Assembly: GCA_014607495.2 (NCBI GenBank)
Contig: CP053170.1
Span: forward strand, 1,426,001 to 1,490,000
Direction of reading: 5' to 3'
Length of the DNA stretch: 64,000 nucleotides
From: Carposina sasakii
Lineage: Eukaryota > Arthropoda > Insecta > Lepidoptera > Carposinidae
The notes under the pieces were generated by a model, which ran no database searches, was not told the DNA's origin, and worked only from the letters and a program-made list of their open reading frames with translations. Shown piece after piece: positions 63,691 to 64,000 of this stretch (its first letter is position 1; each line of letters starts with the position of its first letter). The position numbers and the translations under genes were made by a program.

Positions 63691-64000
63691 TATAGATAGA
63701 AAATATATTTTTTTAACCATTTTATTAGTTTAACAATAGAAGCTGGAGACTGATCAATCATGCAATGTTAATTAACATAAATAAAAATAAACTTAAATAA
63801 AATTATTTAAAAATAAAAGTGTATTTTAAATATTGTTGTATAATTTGTTTCTGTTACACCACGTATGTGCAGGATCGTAAATAAAATCTTACAGCCACGT
63901 TAAGTATAGCGGGGTCAGATGTCGGATGTGAAAGATCAGTGACAAGTTGCTAGAGAATATCCGAGTTCCTTAGTCGACTCTCACGACATGCACGGACGGA
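63691..64000. other. AT-rich sequence and an R3 copy at the window edge
   Basis: The R3 reverse copy from about 63865 runs out of the window; no gene. Confidence 0.5.

Overview
The window looks like nuclear DNA from a lepidopteran (moth or butterfly). It is AT-rich, its genes have short exons with GT-AG introns, and it is packed with insect transposons, tRNA-like SINEs and the small repeats typical of Lepidoptera. Nothing in it suggests a prokaryote. I assembled four spliced host genes from matching splice phases. Most of the remaining sequence is mobile DNA, often nested.

Layout. 2.09-9.34 kb, plus strand: the last six exons of a nervy (ETO/MTG8-type) transcriptional corepressor, covering NHR2, NHR3 and the MYND zinc finger. 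One intron holds a Ginger-type DNA transposon (3915-6539) that sits in a TA microsatellite inside a MITE. 13-21 kb: non-LTR retrotransposon tails, SINEs and MITEs. 22.66-28.01 kb: a complete DIRS-type tyrosine-recombinase retrotransposon, with inverted terminal repeats, an internal complementary region and three overlapping open frames on the minus strand. 28.89-30.62 kb, plus strand: a three-exon gene for a small secreted four-cysteine peptide of 89 residues. 31.03-38.24 kb, minus strand: a complete seven-exon NOP9 gene. Its intron 5 carries a minisatellite that looks like copies of the gene's own 5' splice site. 38.3-50.5 kb: no gene recognised, dense repeats. 50.5-62.4 kb, plus strand: seven exons of a band-4.1-type FERM protein. 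Its first intron in the window holds an apparently intact Transib element (50966-54881), whose transposase belongs to the RAG1 family.

The four host genes have unrelated roles (chromatin repression, secreted peptide, ribosome assembly, cortical cytoskeleton), and I see no shared pathway. The theme of the window is mobile-element biology. Three different autonomous elements (Ginger, DIRS, Transib) keep long open frames and recognisable ends. At least a dozen MITE and SINE families surround them, and several copies lie within about 50 bases of splice sites.
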